A stretch of DNA of 64,000 bases from NCBI GenBank assembly GCA_029964075.1, contig CM057149.1, positions 28,658,197-28,722,196 on the forward strand, in the 5' to 3' direction. This document shows, piece by piece, positions 1 to 11,813 of the stretch. The translations under genes and the position numbers were made by a program. The notes under the pieces were generated by a model, which made no database searches, was not told the DNA's origin, and worked only from the letters and a program-made list of their open reading frames with translations. Origin of the DNA: Patiria pectinifera. Its lineage: Eukaryota; Echinodermata; Asteroidea; Valvatida; Asterinidae. Position 1 is the stretch's first letter. Every line of letters begins with the position of its first letter.

Positions 1-106
1 GAGTTATCATTGGAGGCTGTTTGGCTGTTGGCTTCCTCCTCAGGCTCAGAGGAAGTTTTCTCGCCGGTTTTCGTTCGATGTCTCCTTTTTCTTTTCTTTA
101 TCCTTA
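1..106 (-). CDS. Left gene exon 6: basic spacer exon, cut by window start
   Basis: Acceptor TATGCAG at 107-108, then VRIKKRKRRHRTKTGEK and an acidic stretch (SSEPEEEANSQ). The frame is open to base 1. It is the same exon family as its neighbours. Confidence 0.5.
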
Positions 107-3100
107 CTGCATAATAATTAAAGGTATACGTACAGATATCAAGGTTACCTCAAGAATATTTCACTTTTAGCCAGATCTCCCGATTGCTTTGAAGGTAATT
201 AAATTACTATTCTCAGATGTTATTTTACCCGGTTCTGACTGCTCAGTGGCCTGAGCATCGACTGCCGAAGAAGTAGAGGAATCCCCCGAGTCATCCAAAT
301 GATCTCGATCTACATAGCCTGAGATAGACTGTCCCTTAGCATCATTTTTAGTTGAGGATTTCTTGTTGTGATTTCTCTGGCTACGCTTTTTCCGCTTCCC
401 TGGTATTTCAAAAATTAAACAATCACAATGGAATCTTCCACATTATAATGTTTACCATTACAGAATTAAGCTGTTGATTTCTCTAGGCCTATATAATCAG
501 CTCAATCTGTCAAACCGTGCTGCTGTTTTCACCCAGGATGTATAAACCTTATACCTGCTGATTTGGATATACTTTTCGTTCAAAAGCCCCAGTCACATAT
601 TCACTTTTTGGAGCTATGAATATCCACAGTTTACCAAGAATCAAGCAATCACCAAGAACCGTCGAGATCCGTGGAGAAATCGACTTTTTAAGAATTCACT
701 ACGGTTCAGGACCGATAGCCACGACTGTCCTACGGTTTCAAGAATATCGACGGATTAGTGAAGAATATTGACGGTATTACCAAGAATAATTAAATATTAC
801 CACGGTTGTCTGTGATTGCGCCACGGATGACCACGGTTCTCTTACGAATAAAGGGTGGTTATTCGTAGTACAACCTTACCAGAACCCTAGCACTTTCTGG
901 CCGATCCGTAGGACATACGTAGCGAATTTGTAGATATTTCTACCACGAATGAGCTACCAATCTCCAACAATATATGCACAAATAGCCACAAAAAACACTA
1001 CGAACCAGCACGGTTGTCAACGGAAGTCCCACGATTGCACTAAGGATTAATTTTCATGGCGTTTCACCACGGAAGTTTTGAACAGGTTAAAACTTCAGTA
1101 GCCCCTCCACGAAAACCCAAGGAAGATGACGGATAGACAGGGGTGTACTAAGGATGAGTGTGGTACTCCCACGGTTTATCACAGATTTCAAACCGTGGAG
1201 ATCCGTAGCTCCAAACGGCGAATGTGTGACTGGAGCTCTTTATTTTTGTTTATCAGTTCCATCCATTAACCAAGATACTGCACTATTATAGTTGCAAATC
1301 TACACATATTACCTGCTGAGTTTTAAAAGGTCATAGCTATTCAACAGTTCAGACAACAAAGGTAACTGTAATACAATTAAGTATACGGAAAAAATTGTTT
1401 TCATCATCAACCCATACAACAAGTGTAACTCTATGTATACGAGATTACCTGCGGATTTCCGTCGGTCAGCTTCACCATTCAACTCAGACGCAGTGCGCAA
1501 CTTTAATTTGGTTTCTTGCACAATCCCATGATCCTTTAGAGAGAATCCATCACGAAGCTGAAATATAAAAACAACAAACAAAATAATTTACTGTAAGTGT
1601 ATAAAACTCCTTTTAATTAATATGCCATGCCACAGTAAACAATCTTCCGAATAACTCTTTGTACCGTTGCGATATTACAGTTCGAATGAACCTAGCATTT
1701 GGATTCAACTGTGCATACTACTTTAAAGGTTGAACGAGGATTTGGCTTTCATAAAAACTTTGGCTAGGATCTCAACTTCATGCAATCCCAAAGCATGGGC
1801 GTCGCCAGGAATTGTTCTAGACAGGGGCAAAGCACATTCCCCCCCCCCCCCACCAAAATCAGTGTACCTTACCAGCACATTCTCCATTTATCATTATTCG
1901 AGGGTGGGCAGGGACATTTGCCCACCCCACCTATAAAATAAACAGCAATATGATTTCGCAATATGATTTTTTCTTGTCCCATGTCCCAACGTCTCCAAGA
2001 TTTATATTTTGTGTCATTCTCGTTCGTAATTTAAATAGTAGTTATCCATGGATAACCAACTCTGAAGAAAAAGAGAGGGGAGGGAGAGGGAGGGGGAGAG
2101 GCAAGTATTTTTGGGGGGGGGGGGGAGTGGGTCATTTACATGAGAAGACACCTGGGATATGTGCACATTCTGTCGATTGATGGTTTTCCAGAAGCTATAG
2201 TGATGCTGGGTTTATTTGTAAAATTTTATGTACCTCATGATTTCTCCTGGTTATGAGATGTTGCTTCTCTGTGTCGATGCCCAGTTTGTCTTGAAGTATT
2301 CCTTTGAATGCTGAGACAGTGGTGGATGGGTGCAGTTGGAGACATAGAGGTGATGCCAAAGAACTTTTTACAAATAGCTTGATCTCACACGCTACTGATC
2401 TGTGGAAGATGTCAAGAGCGGTTAATATCGCACCAAAATACATTTAACAGGTTACCAGAGAGACTTAAGAGGAATCACTTGTGTCACTTTGTACTGAGGA
2501 TCGGGGGAAACAAAACCTCGGAATGTTTCTCATTTTTAAGTTTTCTCCATGTAAATTTTATTGCCTCTGTAATGTAGCCTATTTTGCGTATAGAGTCTCC
2601 ATGGAAAAGATAATTAAAAAGACTCAGCATAACAGCATGTCACGGTTGGGCTAACCGGAAGGCAGTTACTTCTCTATTAAAGGGAATATACATCATTTGC
2701 TTTTGCTGTAATTTTCAGAAATGGATGGAATTGGGGGGTTGGAAATATATAGCAAATATAGTTACACTGACTTTTTTGAGGTTTTGGGTTCAAAAATGCT
2801 ATAAAAACCAAGAAAAACAATCATTTTCCTGTAGTCTGGTTCCCCGACTCCATTTAAGAAGAAACAGAGCAGTTTACATACATTGGGGAATTGTAAGGTC
2901 AGGGAACCAGTCTAGCTGGCTTGTACCCGTTTATAGGTGTGTAATCGATTGCAAACAAGTGCGATGGTCAATTGGGGCCAGTATTTGAAAAAAGCCAGTT
3001 TTTTCCAACGCTGGTCGGCCGATCAGCGTTGGAAATTGATACAAAAATACCACTTTTCTTGAAAATGACAGTATACCAGGTGCCATGATTTTACAGGATG

Positions 3101-4522
3101 CTTTACACTGTCATTCACTAACAGTCCAGCAAGGTATTTCAAAATGATTTGGTAGTTTTATTTTTTGATGTTTGCCAATGTTGTATTTTCCCTGTAACTT
3201 AAAATGTGTTACCATACTATATCAGCTAACAACCTGCATTCAGAATTCCTGGCTGAAGCCGCCTTTAGGTTACACATTGGTGATGAGGACGTATCCTCGA
3301 ATTTGTTTCGGGAAAGCACAGACAGAAATATCGTCTTTCTAGACTTTCGGATCTTTCTCTTTCTTGTGACCATCCTGGCCAGCGAGTGATTGTTGATAAC
3401 TCGGGCAGCCCTCTTGGCATCCTCGAAGTCTGCGAGGGTCCTCAAAGGTACCAGGAACTCTCCCTTAAGACAAATACATAGAAAATATTGAACAGTAATT
3501 ATGTGCATACATGTATATGCATTCAATCAAATGCAACGATTCTGATTCATTAGATTTTGTTTCTTGTAGTTGTGGTAAATGATTGTGGTAATCGTGAAAG
3601 TCTGTTTTAAGTGTGTACAAGATCAAAGGCACGATGATTTTTTCCCTATAAATGATCAAATACAAATATAAAGTATTATAGCTCCGAATAGAGTTTTAAG
3701 TTTAATATGAAGGAGTCTCTCGTCGATGTCGACGAACAAGCATATCCATCCATAACATCAGTCTGTGTTGTGTGACCACGTGCGTCAAGTTAAGCCCAGT
3801 TATGGATTTACACACACGATTAGTGTAGAGCAGGTCAAGTCGGGTGCTTGTCGCACTTGGGTCCCCTGGTGCTAAGTGCCTACAATTTGACCCATTTACT
3901 GAGTCATGGTTGGGTGGCTCCAGGGCGTGTCCGCATCTGTGATGACCATGCTCTTCCGAGAGTGGTACCATGAAATAGGCACCACAAGAGTCTTGGCGCT
4001 GGAGAGGCTATGCGCTGGCAAGAAAGACTCACACACTCGGCTTCATTTTCAGAGAAGCTACTAGTCAGCGGCAGTAGAAGGAAGCAGCAGAAAGTAGAAG
4101 AGCTGGGCAAAGTGTCTCTAATTACCTCTAAACCACTGCACTAGACGCTTCACACAAACCCGTTCGCACAGCCACGTACGTCCACACGTGCTAATACAGA
4201 TATATTGGGGGGGGGGGGTGGTATCTTGGCCACCAATTAACCTATTGCCGTTTGCAACTTAGCCACGCCCCTTAGACAACCCTAAGGAATTGTGTACGTC
4301 AAGTTTTGTTTGTCTCAGGTTTGCGCGTTTAGCATCCATTATTATATCATGTAATTAAATAATATTTCACAAGCTGCGTTGACGCAATTTTACAGAGTAC
4401 TGCTAAGATTTAAAGCACAATTGATTGTAAAACATCCTGCCTAACATAGACGCACGACCGCCTAATACGACCTTCAACATAAACGGAGAGTTCTCTTTTT
4501 ACACTCAATAGTTCCTTACCAT
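1..4522 (-). CDS. Left paralogue of the Ubl-array gene (partial; runs off window start)
   Basis: Six exons in the same order and phases as the right gene: 4663-4520 (UTR plus ATG), 3463-3234 (N-terminal domain), 2399-2234 and 1557-1449 (Ubl1), 399-229 and 106-<1 (basic spacer exons). Exons 2 and 4 have exactly the same lengths as in the right copy. The 3' part, where a NACHT-LRR exon would be expected, lies outside the window. Both copies are on the minus strand with about 37 kb between their starts, so this is a tandem family. No disabling mutation is visible in the six exons, though only a computed alignment would show the true level of constraint. Confidence 0.7.
229..399 (-). CDS. Left gene exon 5: basic/Ser-acidic spacer exon
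   Basis: A 171-nt phase 1-1 exon with acceptor AATACCAG and donor CCGG|GTAAAA. It starts GKRKKRSQRNHNKKSS, then an Asp/Ser-rich part, and ends TEQSEPG. It follows the same plan as right-gene exons 5, 7, 8 and 12. Confidence 0.6.
590..1232. mobile_element. TIR DNA transposon (non-autonomous) in an intron of the left Ubl gene
   Basis: The ends are imperfect inverted repeats of about 43 bp: CAGTCACATATTCACTTTTT at the left and the complement of CAGTCACACATTCGCCGTTT at the right, continuing into GGAGCTA and CCACRGTTT. The interior is full of CACGG/CCGTG motifs and has no coding frame. Target duplication is not clear. Confidence 0.65.
1449..1557 (-). CDS. Left gene exon 4: ubiquitin-like domain 1, second part
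   Basis: A 109-nt exon, the same length as 39886-39994. It encodes LRDGFSLKDHGIVQETKLKL, completing the Ubl, and ends RRKSAG at donor GCAG|GTAATC. It has no Gly-Gly end. Confidence 0.75.
1798..1945. repeat. Interspersed repeat with GGGCGTCGCCAGGA start and C-run
   Basis: The sequence GGGCGTCGCCAGGA followed by TTCTAGA and a GGGGCAAA block recurs at 12682. Both carry long C or G runs. This is a known style of short interspersed DNA repeat in marine invertebrates; it holds no gene. Confidence 0.4.
2234..2399 (-). CDS. Left gene exon 3: ubiquitin-like domain 1, first part
   Basis: It encodes SVACEIKLFVKSS, then LCLQLHPSTTVSAFKGILQD and TEKQHLITRRNHE. It is four codons longer at the 5' end than the right copy because the acceptor is further upstream (CTTCCACAG). 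Phase 2 in, phase 0 out, matching exon 2 and exon 4. Confidence 0.75.
3234..3463 (-). CDS. Left gene exon 2: conserved N-terminal domain
   Basis: A 230-nt exon with the same borders as 40674-40903. It encodes GEFLVPLRTLADFEDAKRAA and the basic RKRKIRKSR stretch. The proposed donor TGCAG|GTTGTT is weaker than in the right copy (GTAGTT) but is at the same place. The family is not recognised. Confidence 0.65.
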
Positions 4523-4663
4523 TGTTACTTCTGTAGTCTCTGATCAGATTGAAAATGTTCTCCTAAGTTGAAAAAGTTCTACTGATGAAATTGGGAAATC
4601 CCTTGTAGCCAATATCATCACCAGATTCTACCAAAATGCAGAACGGAAGGGACGCTGGAAATC
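4520..4663 (-). CDS. Left gene exon 1: 5' UTR ending in the start ATG
   Basis: Acceptor CTTTTCAG, then GATTTCC; donor AACAATG|GTAAGG. The ATG at 4522-4520 is again the last codon. Spliced context ACAATGGGAG has A at -3 and G at +4. An in-frame TGA stands eight codons upstream, as in the right gene. Confidence 0.6.
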
Positions 4664-4862
4664 CTGAAAAGATTAGTAGATAAAGCCATAAATACGTTGG
4701 CATATAAACTTTATTTAAGCAGTTAAATTTGACTGAAATTTGACTTTTTTTCTTTATAGAATTCACCTCATAATAGAATTACTGAAATCGATCCATGTTA
4801 TCAAACGTTATGCACGCGTTTCAATAAACGAACCCATTTTATAGCTGTCCATGGAATGCCAT

Positions 4863-5949
4863 TATACAAATATTGAGTGGCTCAGCGTGTAATGGGAGGA
4901 ATATTATCGCAAGGTAAAATCTGGACTTTTCCATTTCACGAGGCGAAGCCGAGTGAACTGGAAAAGTCCAGATTTTACCGAGCGATAATATTCATCCCAT
5001 TTCACAATTTAAAGCCACTCAATATTTTTTTATATAACTGACATATAGATCCTTGTCATTTGATACATTTGAACTCTTTTTCAATACAAAACTGGAGGAA
5101 AATCTATTTCTCTAGTCCAAACCATCCCTTCACGAAAATGTTTGAACCCAACGCTGTAGCGCTGGCTCTTTGGAACAATACGCGCTACGTGCAACGCTGA
5201 ACGCGCACACCAGCATGCATTTGCACACAAATATCGCGTCAGGATCCTAACTGTTAAATAGTATACAAATATTGAATGCTTCGAGTGGTGTAGTAAAACT
5301 AGCCTCCCGAGGTGATCCATGGACCATTCTATTTTCCCGAGGCGAAGCCGAGGGAAAATAGAATGGTCCATGGATCACCGACGGAGGCTAGTTTTACTTC
5401 ACCACGAGATAAAGCATTCAATATTTGTTTTATAACACTTCACCCACAGATTCTGCTTGATTTTAATATTTTACATTATTTAAATCTGAACACAGTTGAA
5501 ATAAACTTTAATTTCAATACAAAATTGGTGGAAAATGTATTTCTCTCTTAAAAACTAACCCTTCACGAAATGTTTGAACCCAAGTCTGCGGCGCGCTCTC
5601 TTTGGAATAATACGCGTTACGCACAACGCACAACGCAAACACCAGCATGCATTTGCACACAAATACCGCGCCGTGGAAATAGTACTTTGGTTGCTAATGG
5701 TATAGTACTTTGGTTGCTATGCGCATAGTACTTTTGGCCGTGCACAGAAAGATAGCAAAATTAGAAAGTAACATGTGACTCGCTCTTGGCCAATCAAGAC
5801 ACAGAATCTGTGGGTGAGGTGTTATAATATTTCCCATTCCCCATCGGCGGATAGTACTTTTTGAGACGCGGCGTGAATGGGAGCAATAACGAATGTCATG
5901 TGATGTGAGTTCCACCAATCAAATGACTAGGATCTGTATGTCCGTTATA
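4863..5949. mobile_element. Type A foldback element, copy 1, with a type B element nested in it
   Basis: The left 175 bp (4863-5038) is a long perfect-looking palindrome around the core GAGGCGAAGCCGAG. It is followed by a region with its own inverted ends (TATAACTGACATATAGATCC near 5035 and its complement near 5910-5949). A type B element interrupts it after GTTAAATAG at 5262-5826. No protein is encoded. Confidence 0.6.
5262..5826. mobile_element. Type B foldback element, copy 1
   Basis: A 173-bp palindrome (TATACAAATATTGAATGC ... core CGAGGCGAAGCCGAGGG ...) is joined to a 400-bp part bounded by inverted repeats TATAACACTTCACCCACAG (5431) and CTGTGGGTGAGGTGTTATA (ends 5826). Three further copies start at 6839, 11814 and 13757. 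It has no coding capacity, so any transposase would act in trans. Confidence 0.65.
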
Positions 5950-6353
5950 AAATATACAAATATTGAGTGGCTCAGCGTGGAATGGGAGGAATATTATCGC
6001 AAGGTCAAATCTGGACTTTTCCATTTCACGAGGCGAAGCCGAGTGAACTGGAAAAGTCCAGATTTTACCGAGCGATAATATTCCTCCCATTTCACAATTT
6101 AAAGCCACTCAATATTTGTTTTATATAACTGACATAATATAGATCCTTGTCATATGATATATTTGAACTTTTATTTCAATACAAACCTGGAGGAATATGT
6201 ATTTGTCTCTTCCAAACCCCTTCACGAAAATGTTTGAACCCAACGCTGTAGCGCTGGCTCTTTGAAACAATACGCGCTACGCCCAACGCTGAACGCGCAC
6301 ATCAGCATGCATTTGCACACAAATACCGCGTCATGATCCTAACTGTTGAATAG

Positions 6354-6829
6354 CAACCTCGTCCCCAGGGTGTCGAGCAGTAGGCGCCCACCACTAACTG
6401 CTCTCTCACCCTGGTATTGGATCATTTGCATGTGCAAGATTTTTGCACACGTATGCAAATGAGGAACAGTCTGGTGCCTGGATATGCGTTACACATTAGC
6501 GTTTGTTTTTGTATGCGGTGTCTGGGGTAAAAACAGAGTCAATTCGTAGCAGAGTCAATTCGTTACGATCTTATCGAGATAACATGCAATATCATATTTC
6601 ATATTAATATGAGCAAATTGGAAAGGAAATAAGTATTTTCGAGAAGGCGTGGACGAATAATCGCGAAAACACGTACTGCACGTTGTGAATATATAGCACC
6701 AAGTACATGATACAAATCCATTACTAGCCAATTGCGGTATCCAATCAGGACACAGGAAGAAAGTTTCCATTCCAGGGTTTACTATTGGAAACGTGGTTGG
6801 AAATAAAGTAAGCACTGTGGACGAGGTTG
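6354..6829. mobile_element. hAT-like MITE nested in the type A element
   Basis: The inverted ends are CAACCTCGTCCCCAG and the complement of CAACCTCGTCCACAG. They are flanked by GTTGAATAG on both sides (6345-6353 and 6830-6838), which fits an 8-bp hAT target duplication plus one chance match. The first type A copy shows the empty site. Confidence 0.7.
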
Positions 6830-6838
6830 GTTGAATAG

Positions 6839-7546
6839 TATACAAATATTGAATGCTTCGAGTGGTGTAGTAAAACTAGCCTCCCGAGGTGATCCATGGA
6901 CATTCTATTTTCCTGAGGCGAAGCCGAGGGAAAGTAGAATGATCCATGGATCACCGAGGGAGGCTAGTTTTACTTCACCACGAGATAAAGCATTCAATAT
7001 TTGTTTTATAACACTTCACCCACAGATTCTGCTTGAGTTTAATATTTTAAATTATTTAAATCTGAACACAGCTGAAATAAAAATTCAATTTCAATACAAA
7101 ATTGGTGGAAAATGTATTTCTCTCTTAAAAACTACCCCTTCACGAAATGTTTGAACCCAAGTCTGCGGCGCGCTCTCTTTGGAATAATACGCACTACGCA
7201 CAACGCGCAACGCACACACCAGCATGCATTTGCACACAAATACCGCGTCGTGGAAATAGACCGCTTGCAGACGCGTTCGATTATCGACGCGCGATGGCGC
7301 GCGACGCCATGTTGTGGGACAAGCGCATATCTATCCATGCACATTTTGTCCCACAACATGGCGTTGCGCACCTTCGCGCGTCAATTATCGAACGCGTCTG
7401 CAAGCGGTCTATAGTACTTTGGTTGCTAATGGTATAGTACTTTGGTTGCTATGCGCATAGTACTTTTGGCCGTGCACAGAAAGATAGCAAAATTAGAAAG
7501 TAACATCGGCCAATCAAGACACAGAATCTGTGGGTGAGGTGTTATA
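6839..7546. mobile_element. Type B foldback element, copy 2
   Basis: Matches copy 1 from TATACAAATATTGAATGC to GAGGTGTTATAAT. It is longer because of the insertion at 7259-7411. Its palindrome is slightly imperfect (a base missing near 6900). Confidence 0.6.
7259..7411. mobile_element. Small palindromic MITE inserted at a TA site
   Basis: Ends TAGACCGCTTGCAGACGCGT and its complement, with nearly the whole 153 bp forming one hairpin. Three other type B copies carry the uninterrupted site AAATAGTACTTT, so the insertion is clean and sits at TA, as for Tc1/mariner-type elements. Confidence 0.7.
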
Positions 7547-7789
7547 ATATTTCCCATTCCCCATGGGCGGATAGTACTTTTTGAACCGCGGCATGAATGG
7601 GAGCAATAACGAATGCCACGTGATGTGAGTTCCACCAATCAAATGACAAGGATCTGTATGTCGGTTATATAATGGAAGCTATTGAGCTTAGGGAGAATAA
7701 CAGATTACAAACAATCATTCAAATACGAATGAGATTTTAATCGTTTAAATCAAGACTGACACACATTGTTGTAGTCGAGTACTTTTTTC

Positions 7790-7950
7790 AAGTATCAAGA
7801 ACTGCCGAGTACTTAGGTTGCTGAGTATGAGTATACTTGTACTTCCGAGTACAAGTACGAGTACTTGTACTTCAGAGTACGAGAACGAGTACTTGTATTC
7901 CGAGTACGAGTACGAGTATATATCCGAATACGGGTAAGAGTACTTGTACA
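7790..7950. repeat. Degenerate GAGTAC hexamer array
   Basis: Many variants of CGAGTACGAGTACTTGTACT in a row. A second array lies at 21593-21755. It gives open frames of Tyr/Ser/Thr/Arg runs that are not genes. Confidence 0.75.
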
Positions 7951-9249
7951 TTTTGCTTGAATTCGAAAATTATGTGTTGTTTCTTTTGAAGCATTTTTCA
8001 ATTATTTGAAATTATTTTTTTAAATCAGCAACAGCAGTCTCAAATCAATGTTTTTTCCAAGGAAATGCTACACAGCTGAGATACAGACAGGAAAGTTTCG
8101 GTCAACCGTCATTTAATTAATTTAATCTACGTGCGATGCATTTAAAGTCCCAAGCCTTCATGTATTTCGGGCCCTTGGAATCCTCAGACTAAAAAACTTG
8201 CTGCACTGTGGCGTTTGACACCATTTTTGACAAATTTTATGTGATCTTTGAAGCCAAACCAGTGCAAGACAGTGGAAACAGACGACATCATATTCCGTGA
8301 CTTTCACGAACAAGTAACAACTTGGGCACAAAAGTGCCACAAATTCTTCACAGGCCGACAATTTTTGACAAGCAAACGCGGACGGTACAGTCGTTTGACC
8401 GGTTCCGCAATCGCAAATCGTCTGAAGCGTCTTGTGGCGAAAAACTCGCGCTTTCACAGGAAGCTACTTATCTATAAATATGCGCAAATTACTCACCTAC
8501 TTCATGATATGAATAGTTTTCTGCGATCGTTTGAAAGAGAAATTTGCCAGGACATTTTGTAGAGGTCGGTGCTTTGACCGGTTCCGCAAATGTTTTCCGG
8601 TTTCGCAAACGGCGCCCTCTGCGAGACTGGACTGAAAATATTCCTTGTTTACTGGCCAAATCTAGATCGTTTTTGCCCCCAAACCAGCCAAGAAAAGATG
8701 TGGATTATATTTCCCTGTGCATAAGCCACCGGCGTCGGAACCGGGGAGGGGAGGGAAGTTGCCCCCCACTTTTGAATAGGTAGCTATTTTGCCCCCACTT
8801 TTTACCAGGAGCGATTTAAAAAAAAAACGAGGTTAATTAAAATGATACAGGAGGTAAAAAAGATTTTTGAACACGTGTCTCATTTATAGGGCCCTATTAA
8901 TAGTATTATGTACTACAATGTATCTTTTCCTCAGAAAATATTGGTTAAAGTGGTCACGTTTGCCTTAGATCGCACCACAGAGCATCTAGAATCCAATTTT
9001 TTTCCGGGGCCCTTAAGCGGGCCCTGAACCCCACGCCTCAAGGGCTTCGCGCTTCACGCTCGCACCAGTTCTGATAAAGGTATGTCCCACCCCCCACCCC
9101 CACTTTTGAAAAGCGATTTACACCCCTGGTTGGTGGCGCACTTTGACAATAGGCCTTATACCTAAGTGAGTATTGCGAAACAAAATTACAAAATGATACG
9201 AAAAATAGGGATATACCGGTAGGAATAGTCCACATGCATAGGTTGGCAG
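7951..9249. other. Noncoding stretch with a decayed hAT MITE relic
   Basis: No gene seen. Between about 8740 and 9118 are pieces related to the MITE at 9250 (GGTTAAAGTGGTCA, GATCGCACCACAGAGCATCT, G and C runs). The rest has short chance frames only. Confidence 0.4.
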
Positions 9250-9502
9250 CAAGGGCGGATCCGGGGGGCAAAGGGGGCCATGCCCCCCCCCCCCACAAAA
9301 AACATGTGACATTCCAATAAAGGCGGGCAATGAGTACATCACCATCTTTTCCTCAAAAAAACATTGGTTAAAGTGGTCAGAAATTGCCTCAGATCGCACC
9401 ACAGAGCATCTAGAATAAAAAATAAATTAAAAAAATCCACTTTTTTGGGGGACTAACAATTTTTTTGGCTCGCCAAAAAATTGTGTTCTAGATCCGCCCT
9501 TT
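9250..9502. mobile_element. hAT-like MITE with GGATCC ends
   Basis: Ends CAAGGGCGGATCC and GGATCCGCCCTTT. They are flanked by GTTGGCAG (9242-9249) and GTTAGCAG (9503-9510), an 8-bp target duplication with one change. The interior shares CTTTTCCTCAAAAAAACATT and CAGATCGCACCACAGAGCAT with 43443-43751. No transposase. Confidence 0.75.
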
Positions 9503-9510
9503 GTTAGCAG

Positions 9511-11390
9511 ACATTACGTAGGTCACACTTCGGACCAAATTCACACTTTTCCCATTTGCTTTGATTTTGCTGTAATCCTGCTTCGGGAACAGTTAAACTG
9601 GACCTTGCCCTCCCACTTTTAAAAGTGTTCCGCCGCCGATGGCATAAGCCAAGGTCTGCACATTATAAATGCGTCCAAATTTACAAAATGTAACTCCATG
9701 AAGTTGTTATGGTTCGTTGGATCTTTTTTTTTACGTTATAATTATTTGACTTGCTTCAATCTAATTATATGACTTTCTTGCTTTTTGTGCATTCTGTCAA
9801 TCATCTTGCAATCACTAATATTTTTCTTTTTTGTTGTTGTCTTATTCTTATTTAGACACACTCTGACTTTGGATAGAACCAGACACAAACCTTGTACTGA
9901 ATTGCTCCAGTTGGTTGTTTTTTTTCTCACATCAGCACAGACCAGCTATTTATGAATTTGAATTAATATTTTCCCCAGGATATTTTTAATTCCTATGACA
10001 CTTAAGGAAGTGACTGCATGGCTGGATGAATTGGAACTGAATCATTGTCTGCAGGGGAGCACTGTTTATTGATATTATTTGTATATTTAATTAATCATTA
10101 TTATTTATTTACTTTTGTTTATTCCCTCCTTTTTTTTCATTTTACTTTTTTTTGTGGGGGGGGGGGGGGAGTGTTTCAATTTGTTCAGGGTAAAAACACA
10201 ATATGCTTAATTTTGTGTGCCCCAACATCCAGTAGGGGGAACCTGGGGTAGGGCAGAGGGAACAGGCCTCAGCAGGCCAGATACATACAGGCCACATACA
10301 TGTACATATTGTTTCACATTCAAATTAAATTTCACAAACAAATTAAAACAAATTGTTAAAAATGTCATAAATCCTATGGCTGTTTCATAGCAATGGCAAT
10401 TTCTAATAATAATGTTCAGTTACTCCTCATACGTTGTTGCACATATTAACTCCGTGCATGTATCATGCTTTGGAAACTGTTAGCAAACCTCATCTACCGT
10501 TCGGTGATGCTCTTAAAAGAAAATGTCAACACATTTATCACGTACATTCCGATAACCCTTTCAATATATTGACATGTGATACCTGCATGTGTAAATGTAA
10601 TACAAAACTAAAGCACTCAAGAAGCTACCCCTTTTAAATCCAAAAATATACCTGTCATATAAATAAATGGTGATGAATCACAGAAATAGACATGTTCTGT
10701 GAGTTTTTCATGCAAAGTAGCATAGTTTTGTAAAAACCTCACTTCTCTTTCACATGTACTGGTTAATAAAAATGTATGTAACGCCTTTAAATTTATTGCC
10801 TTTATGACACCTGCATGTCTGTTTAATTGTTATACACAAATGGTGATGAAGACACACAGCTACATGTACTTTCACTATAATATTCAACTTCTTCTTGACC
10901 TTCACAGGTAAAACTGAAAAAGATGTGCTGATTGCCTCTTATGGCCTATCAGGAGGCTGGCGTAATCTTCTTCTTAATATTTGGCATTGTCTGTATGAAA
11001 CAGAAATTTTAAATACATCGTTTAGTTTATGACCAAGTTGAGACAAAAATGAGAAATGGTTTATAGTATTTGACAAATTTTGTGCTCCAAGAAAACAATC
11101 AAAATGTGTGTCTCTGTACTGACGAGAAACTGGTCTTCATTATGAAATATTAGTGGACCTATTTTTCTCTTATTTTAAAGGGTAAAGAGTAAGGTTAGAA
11201 CCCACCGAAAAAGGATAATTTTAAATTTACTAAATTACTGGAAATGTCCTTTGGGTTAGAAACACACCTGCGTTTTATTTTCCATATTATTATGCACTAT
11301 TCTTAATTGTTCCCCACAGGCCTCACCTCCTAGCCTGGGCTGACTCATGCACCCTGGATGGGATGGCAATATACGAAACTGTCATATAGG
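9511..11390. other. AT-rich noncoding DNA
   Basis: No gene, RNA or clear repeat family recognised. There is a G run near 10157. Short open frames lack any known motif. Confidence 0.5.
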
Positions 11391-11399
11391 GACTTGGTC

Positions 11400-11812
11400 A
11401 ATAAAATCCCTCCCTGAATTCGTACCATGTGCATCATATCTCACACGTACGACACATGTATTTTAACGCGTACGTACGAATTGTATTTCATACCTACGCC
11501 ATAGTACGTACGACATGCAAGTCGTAGGTATAACATATAAATCGTACTTATATGTCGTATGACATACTAGTCATACATACAAGTTACAATACATATGTCG
11601 TTCGTATGAGATACAAGTCGAACTCACAAGATATGTTGTACTTTATCTACGACATAATCGACAAACAAGTCGATCGTACGAGTACAAATTCATATGTTGT
11701 ACACACGAGATATTAAGTCGTACTTATAAACGAAGTCGTATCTGACATATATCGTACCCTGTCGACTCGACTCGTATGCACGACATATATGTCGTACCGG
11801 CACCTGTCGACA
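11400..11812. repeat. Degenerate array of GTCGTAC / GTACGAC motifs
   Basis: The word GTCGTAC and its complement recur every 15-40 bp in both orientations, mixed with ACATAT and CATAC words. The array is interrupted by the type B element and seems to resume near 13030-13370. It is noncoding and resembles a decayed satellite. Confidence 0.55.
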
Positions 11813-11813
11813 T

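Larger units (their letters stand above)
5953..7669. mobile_element. Type A foldback element, copy 2, with three nested insertions
   Basis: The same composite as copy 1 (palindrome 5953-6128, right end near 7669), with the type B element at the same internal site (6839-7546). It has gained a hAT-like element (6354-6829) and a small TIR element (7259-7411). The shared A-plus-B junction shows the composite was duplicated in tandem as a unit. Confidence 0.6.

Noticed and set aside
4563..4766. Minus-strand coding frame reading GFPASLPF through exon 1 of the left gene
   Set aside because: It stops within the exon, and the right copy is shifted in frame there. The conserved TGA upstream of the ATG shows it is UTR.
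7745..8001. Tyr/Ser- and Thr/Arg-rich open frames
   Set aside because: They are translations of the GAGTAC hexamer array, not proteins.
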